From Alphaproteobacteria bacterium (GTDB lineage: Bacteria; Pseudomonadota; Alphaproteobacteria; UBA9655), in NCBI GenBank assembly GCA_027459605.1, contig DAIDHR010000003.1, positions 1 through 64,000 of the forward strand: a stretch of DNA of 64,000 nucleotides. The letters run 5' to 3'. Of this stretch, positions 60,763 to 64,000 are shown piece after piece. Each line of letters opens with the position of its first letter. Within the stretch, counting starts at the first letter, position 1. A model generated the notes under the pieces. That model saw nothing but the letters and a program-made list of their open reading frames with translations, did not search any database and had not been told where the DNA came from. The position numbers were made by a program, and so were the translations under genes.

Positions 60763-61730
60763 GAAGGAATCTCCATCTGAAGATTTTGAGCCCGCTTGAG
60801 CATCGTCTCTTGCTCTTCAGGAGAAAGAGGAATCAATCCCTTTTCACTTAAATACCCCTCCTCTCCATTTGCTCTTTGTGAAAGAAATTCAAAGACATAG
60901 TTAAGACGTGCTATGTGACGGGAAAGGTCATTGGTTTTTATATAAAGGAAAAGCGGCCGACTTAATGAATAGGTTCTTTTTTGGATTGACTCAAAAGATG
61001 GAAAATTCCCATTGACCGAAAAGGCGTTAAGACGATGTTTGTTTTGGTCATAAAAGCTAAAAGTTACAATTCCTATAGTTTGAGGTGTGTGAAGGACTTT
61101 TTGCACAATTAGGTTTTCATTGGCAGGAGCTTCGATATAAGCCCCATCTCGTCTTAAATGAGGTCCACAGGATGTCACAATTTTTTCAATGAGGACCTCG
61201 TAAGTTCCTGATGTAGGGGCAGGTCCTAAAACACGGATGGGATATGACGGAAACTCTTTTCCAATGGTGTTCCAGAACTTGTGAGTATTTTTGATGCATG
61301 CTCCATCTTGAAAGATCTTTTCAGCAAGAGCCAAATTCAGGTCATTTAGAGTTAACGAGAAAGGTATATCCCTTTTATCTTGGATTAAAACGAGCCCATC
61401 TTGTCCGATTGTAAATTCCTCAAAGTTTATATCCTCCGTTTGGCATTTTTTCTTTTCGGCAATTGTGAAAGGTCGTGACGTAATGACAGCATCAGGACCC
61501 TTGAGGCTCCCACAAAAAAGCTTAACTCCTGCTCCTGTTCCAATGGCTTCGACAATGGGAGTTGGCTCGTGGGTTTTATAGCGAAAATGTTCTGCAACAG
61601 AAGCCGCAAAAGGAAAGACAGCTGAAGAGCCCACGATACGCAAGGGAGGAGCAGCAGTGGTTTTTTGGGTAAAGAAACTTAAGAAAATAAAAAACCAAAA
61701 GACTCCAAATTTCTCGCGATAATTTCTCAT
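60759..61730 (-). CDS. pstS: phosphate-binding periplasmic protein PstS
   Basis: 323 residues. Signal peptide (FWFFIFLSFFTQKTTA), then RIVGSSAVFPFAASVAEHF with the phosphate-binding GSS-type loop, and LGPAPTSGTYEVLIEKI (TSGT loop). It delivers phosphate to PstCA. It is the first gene of pstSC-ORF-AB-phoU-tyrS. No PHO box could be recognised in the 90 bp upstream. Confidence 0.95.
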   Translation of the reverse strand: MRNYREKFGVFWFFIFLSFFTQKTTAAPPLRIVGSSAVFPFAASVAEHFRYKTHEPTPIVEAIGTGAGVKLFCGSLKGPDAVITSRPFTIAEKKKCQTEDINFEEFTIGQDGLVLIQDKRDIPFSLTLNDLNLALAEKIFQDGACIKNTHKFWNTIGKEFPSYPIRVLGPAPTSGTYEVLIEKIVTSCGPHLRRDGAYIEAPANENLIVQKVLHTPQTIGIVTFSFYDQNKHRLNAFSVNGNFPSFESIQKRTYSLSRPLFLYIKTNDLSRHIARLNYVFEFLSQRANGEEGYLSEKGLIPLSPEEQETMLKRAQNLQMEIPS

Positions 61731-61823
61731 CCCTTCCTCTTTTTTTCTTAAATTAATTATGCCAGAAAGAAAGGAAAAAGGCTAAGAATTTTCATCAGAT
61801 AGGCAATTTTATTTAGAAGAAAG

Positions 61824-62828
61824 TTAGGTCTCTCTCTGGATCGAAAAATAAGTCAGGTCTTCCAGAGCAGACTTAAGAGGGGAGTCTCGAAACGAGCTTA
61901 AACAGCTTAAAGCATCATCGACAAATCTTTGAGCAATAGCTTTTGTTTCATCGAGGATACCCGATTCATTTAAAAGAATAATTGCTTTCTCAAGGGCTTT
62001 TTCATCTCGGGATCCTTTGACAAAAGCCTTCTCCCAAAATTCGCGATCTATTCCTTTTTCGTAAGCGAGGATGATAGGCAACGTAACTTGACCTTCCCGG
62101 AAATCATCTCCAATAGTCTTTCCAAGCTTTCTTTGATCTGCTTCATAATCCAGAATGTCATCCATAAGTTGGAAAGCAATTCCTAAGTTATGTCCAAAAC
62201 TAGCGAGGACTTGACGCTCAGGGGTATTCCCTCCAGCCACAACAACACCAACTTCTGCTGCAGCCGAAAAAAGACATGCTGTCTTTGAGCTAATAATTTT
62301 GATGTACGTATCTTGATTTAAATCTAGATCATGGCTTGAGGCGAGTTGCATGACTTCCCCTTCTGCAATGGCAGAAGAAGTCTTTGAAAGAATTCGGAGG
62401 ATGTCTAAAGATTGGTCAGCCACCATCAGCTCAAAGGCTCGGCTAAAAAGAAAATCCCCAACAAGAATACTTGCCTTATTATTCCAGCGAGTATTTGCTG
62501 TAGCCATACCACGACGAAGTGAACTTTCATCAACCACATCATCATGAAGAAGAGTTGCGGTATGGATAAATTCAACACAGGCTGCCAAATGAATGTGGCG
62601 ACTTCCCTCATATCCACAAAGCTCCGCGGCAGAGACCGTTAAAAGAGGACGAATCCTCTTCCCTCCCAAAGAAATAAGGTACCCTGCGATTTGAGGGATT
62701 AAAGCCACAGAACTTTGCATTTTCTCAAGAATGCATTCGTTGATTTGTTTAAGCTGAGGGGCGAGAAGAGTTGATAGGGATGTCAGTCCGTCTGATGAAT
62801 GAAGATTGGCTCTAAGAGAAGAGATCAT
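61824..62828 (-). CDS. ispB: polyprenyl diphosphate synthase (octaprenyl-type)
   Basis: 334 residues. First Asp-rich motif LLHDDVVDESSLRRG and second motif QLMDDILDYEADQRKLGKTI are complete. SLGGKRIRPLLTVSAAELCG precedes them. Small or aromatic residues before the first motif decide chain length and cannot be evaluated surely here. It makes the side chain of ubiquinone, in keeping with the divergently read ubiquinone hydroxylase gene next door. Confidence 0.93.
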   Translation of the reverse strand: MISSLRANLHSSDGLTSLSTLLAPQLKQINECILEKMQSSVALIPQIAGYLISLGGKRIRPLLTVSAAELCGYEGSRHIHLAACVEFIHTATLLHDDVVDESSLRRGMATANTRWNNKASILVGDFLFSRAFELMVADQSLDILRILSKTSSAIAEGEVMQLASSHDLDLNQDTYIKIISSKTACLFSAAAEVGVVVAGGNTPERQVLASFGHNLGIAFQLMDDILDYEADQRKLGKTIGDDFREGQVTLPIILAYEKGIDREFWEKAFVKGSRDEKALEKAIILLNESGILDETKAIAQRFVDDALSCLSSFRDSPLKSALEDLTYFSIQRET

Positions 62829-62913
62829 AATGGCTTTTAAGTCCTGTCTTGATTTTAAAGCCCAATTTACCCTAATTTTATCTAAAGATTCTAGTCAAAA
62901 AGAGATCCTTTAT

Positions 62914-64000
62914 ATGAAAGACGTCATTATCGTTGGTGGGGGGTTAACAGGAGGGGTGCTTGCTTGCGCTCTTGCTGAGCAAGGCCTTGATATAATTGTG
63001 GTAGATCAAACGGAACAAAAGCTTCCCCTTCTTTCTGATGGGCGGTCTTTTGCTCTGTCTCGAAGTTCATTCAACTTGTTGTCGAAATTAGGGATTTGGC
63101 AGGCCTTACATGAAGTAACCCCCATTCGATCTATTCATACGTCCGATGGGGTTCTTCCTCACTGGGTTGATTATCATGAAGAAGAAGTGGGGGGTGGTCC
63201 TTTAGGGTATGTGGTGGATAGCGCTCTTTTAAAATCCAAAATTTTGGAGAAAGTTCGCTCATATAAGAATATAGAGCTTCATGCGCCTACATCCTTTGTT
63301 CGTTTTGGAAAGACACCCACCTCTGCCTTTATCGAAACAGATCATAAAGAATTTCTTCAAGCCCCCCTTTGCATTGCAGCCGATGGGAAATTTTCAGCTC
63401 TAAGGAAAGAAGTGAATATCCCCCTTTTTAAATGGAACTATGATCAAATAGCCATTGTATGCAATATGGCCCATAGCCTTTCCCATGATAACTGGGCTTT
63501 TGAGCATTTTCTCCCGACTGGTCCCCTTGCTTTTGTTCCTCGCCCGGGAAATGAATCAGGCCTTGTTTGGTCTGTTGAGAAGAAGAAAGCCGAGGTTTAC
63601 TTAAGCCTTCCAGAGGACGACTTTACAAAGGAGGTCCAAACCCTATTTGGGGAGTCCTTAGGAACTTTCACACTGTCGAGCCAGAGATGGCATTATCCCT
63701 TAAATGCTTGTTTACCAAAGCGTCTTATTGACGATCGCTTAGCGCTTGTGGGAGATGCAGCACACGCTTTTCATCCCGTGGCAGGTCAAGGATTGAATGT
63801 GGGGCTTCGAGGAGTTGCCGTTCTTGCTGAGATTCTTGGAGATGCTTTTTGTTTGGGGCTTGATCTAGGGTCACAAACTGTCCTGACCTCCTATCAAAAA
63901 AGGCGTCGCTTGGATATTTTATCAATGATAGCTTTAACGGATGGTATGGTGCGTATTTTTTCAAATGAGAGTCGTCTCTTAGCTCATGCTCGGTCCCTTG
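62914..64000 (+). CDS. UbiH/UbiF/VisC-family FAD-dependent ubiquinone hydroxylase, 3' end outside window
   Basis: At least 362 residues. N-terminal FAD-binding VIIVGGGLTGGVLACALAEQ (GxGxxG type), DGRSFALSRSS (family R-x-x-ALS), the mid YGxxx-type DxR region replaced by PLGYVVDSALLKSKI, and RLALVGDAAHAFHPVAGQGL with NVGLRG, the GD motif. These enzymes hydroxylate the ring of ubiquinone precursors. The exact position (C5, C6 or C1) cannot be told from sequence. It diverges from the polyprenyl synthase gene. Confidence 0.9.
   Translation, partial: MKDVIIVGGGLTGGVLACALAEQGLDIIVVDQTEQKLPLLSDGRSFALSRSSFNLLSKLGIWQALHEVTPIRSIHTSDGVLPHWVDYHEEEVGGGPLGYVVDSALLKSKILEKVRSYKNIELHAPTSFVRFGKTPTSAFIETDHKEFLQAPLCIAADGKFSALRKEVNIPLFKWNYDQIAIVCNMAHSLSHDNWAFEHFLPTGPLAFVPRPGNESGLVWSVEKKKAEVYLSLPEDDFTKEVQTLFGESLGTFTLSSQRWHYPLNACLPKRLIDDRLALVGDAAHAFHPVAGQGLNVGLRGVAVLAEILGDAFCLGLDLGSQTVLTSYQKRRRLDILSMIALTDGMVRIFSNESRLLAHARSL

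Noticed and set aside
61731-61823. PHO box upstream of pstS
   Set aside because: No pair of CTGTCAT-like repeats with 11-bp spacing was found in this interval.

Overview
The window looks like a chromosomal stretch of an AT-rich, probably host-associated alphaproteobacterium of the Holosporales/Rickettsiales type. This is inferred from gene content and order. HrcA/CIRCE-controlled groESL, a DnaA-like HdaA beside a PerM-type permease, sdhE-mfd, a MucR/Ros regulator, ihfB next to miaA, and gltA-gltX-comEC are alphaproteobacterial signatures. Degraded mobile elements, dispersed palindromic repeats, an EamA permease and many short secreted proteins fit an intracellular lifestyle. UGA is a normal stop: ridA/trmH and pstB/phoU overlap at ATGA.

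Layout. 1-2.0 kb is a mobile-element area: an IS630 transposase remnant with an A7 frameshift site, a DUF559 nuclease gene between 47-bp inverted repeats, and two small secreted proteins. One of those is a chimera of a signal peptide with a duplicated GroEL tail. 2.0-4.1 kb is groESL with terminator, promoter and a perfect CIRCE. 5.4-17.6 kb is a phage- or gene-transfer-agent-like cluster: portal, prohead protease, HK97 capsid, connector genes, putative tail/adhesion proteins, SleB hydrolase and a GTA-type holin. No terminase, tape measure or integrase is seen. Opposite-strand small secreted proteins (two very cysteine-rich), an EamA permease and a RelBE-type toxin-antitoxin pair are interleaved in it. 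A HepT/MntA pair with a truncated HepT follows.

18.4-29 kb holds sixA, the DUF2066-pgsA-like-perM-hdaA operon, repeats, ridA-trmH, an ADP-forming acyl-CoA ligase, cytochrome b561, two more secreted Cys proteins, an MHS-type transporter and tRNA-Leu(UAA). 29.4-37.5 kb has a two-gene unit of unknown function, dgkA, a DUF4139 protein, rmuC, nupC, miaA and ihfB. 37.5-41.1 kb has repeats around a carotenoid-oxygenase-like lipoprotein, a Bcr/CflA-type MFS pump and another Cys-rich peptide. 41.6-50.4 kb has an OmpA-like lipoprotein, sdhE-mfd, a DsbA/ScsC-like thiol oxidoreductase, MazG-like, MucR-like and CBS proteins, and a lysine-rich secreted protein. 50.3-64 kb is housekeeping: gltA, gltX, comEC, tyrS, the complete pstSCAB-phoU operon with an extra membrane ORF inside it, a polyprenyl diphosphate synthase, and a UbiH-family hydroxylase running off the end.

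The most unusual theme is the number of short exported proteins, about nine besides the larger unknowns and several with 6-12 cysteines. They are scattered singly, each with its own ribosome binding site and often its own terminator. Two paralogues sit inside the phage head-gene cluster on the opposite strand, like phage morons. A periplasmic DsbA-like protein is available to form their disulfides. Second themes are nested palindromic repeats and in-frame UGA codons after which the original reading frame still makes sense.
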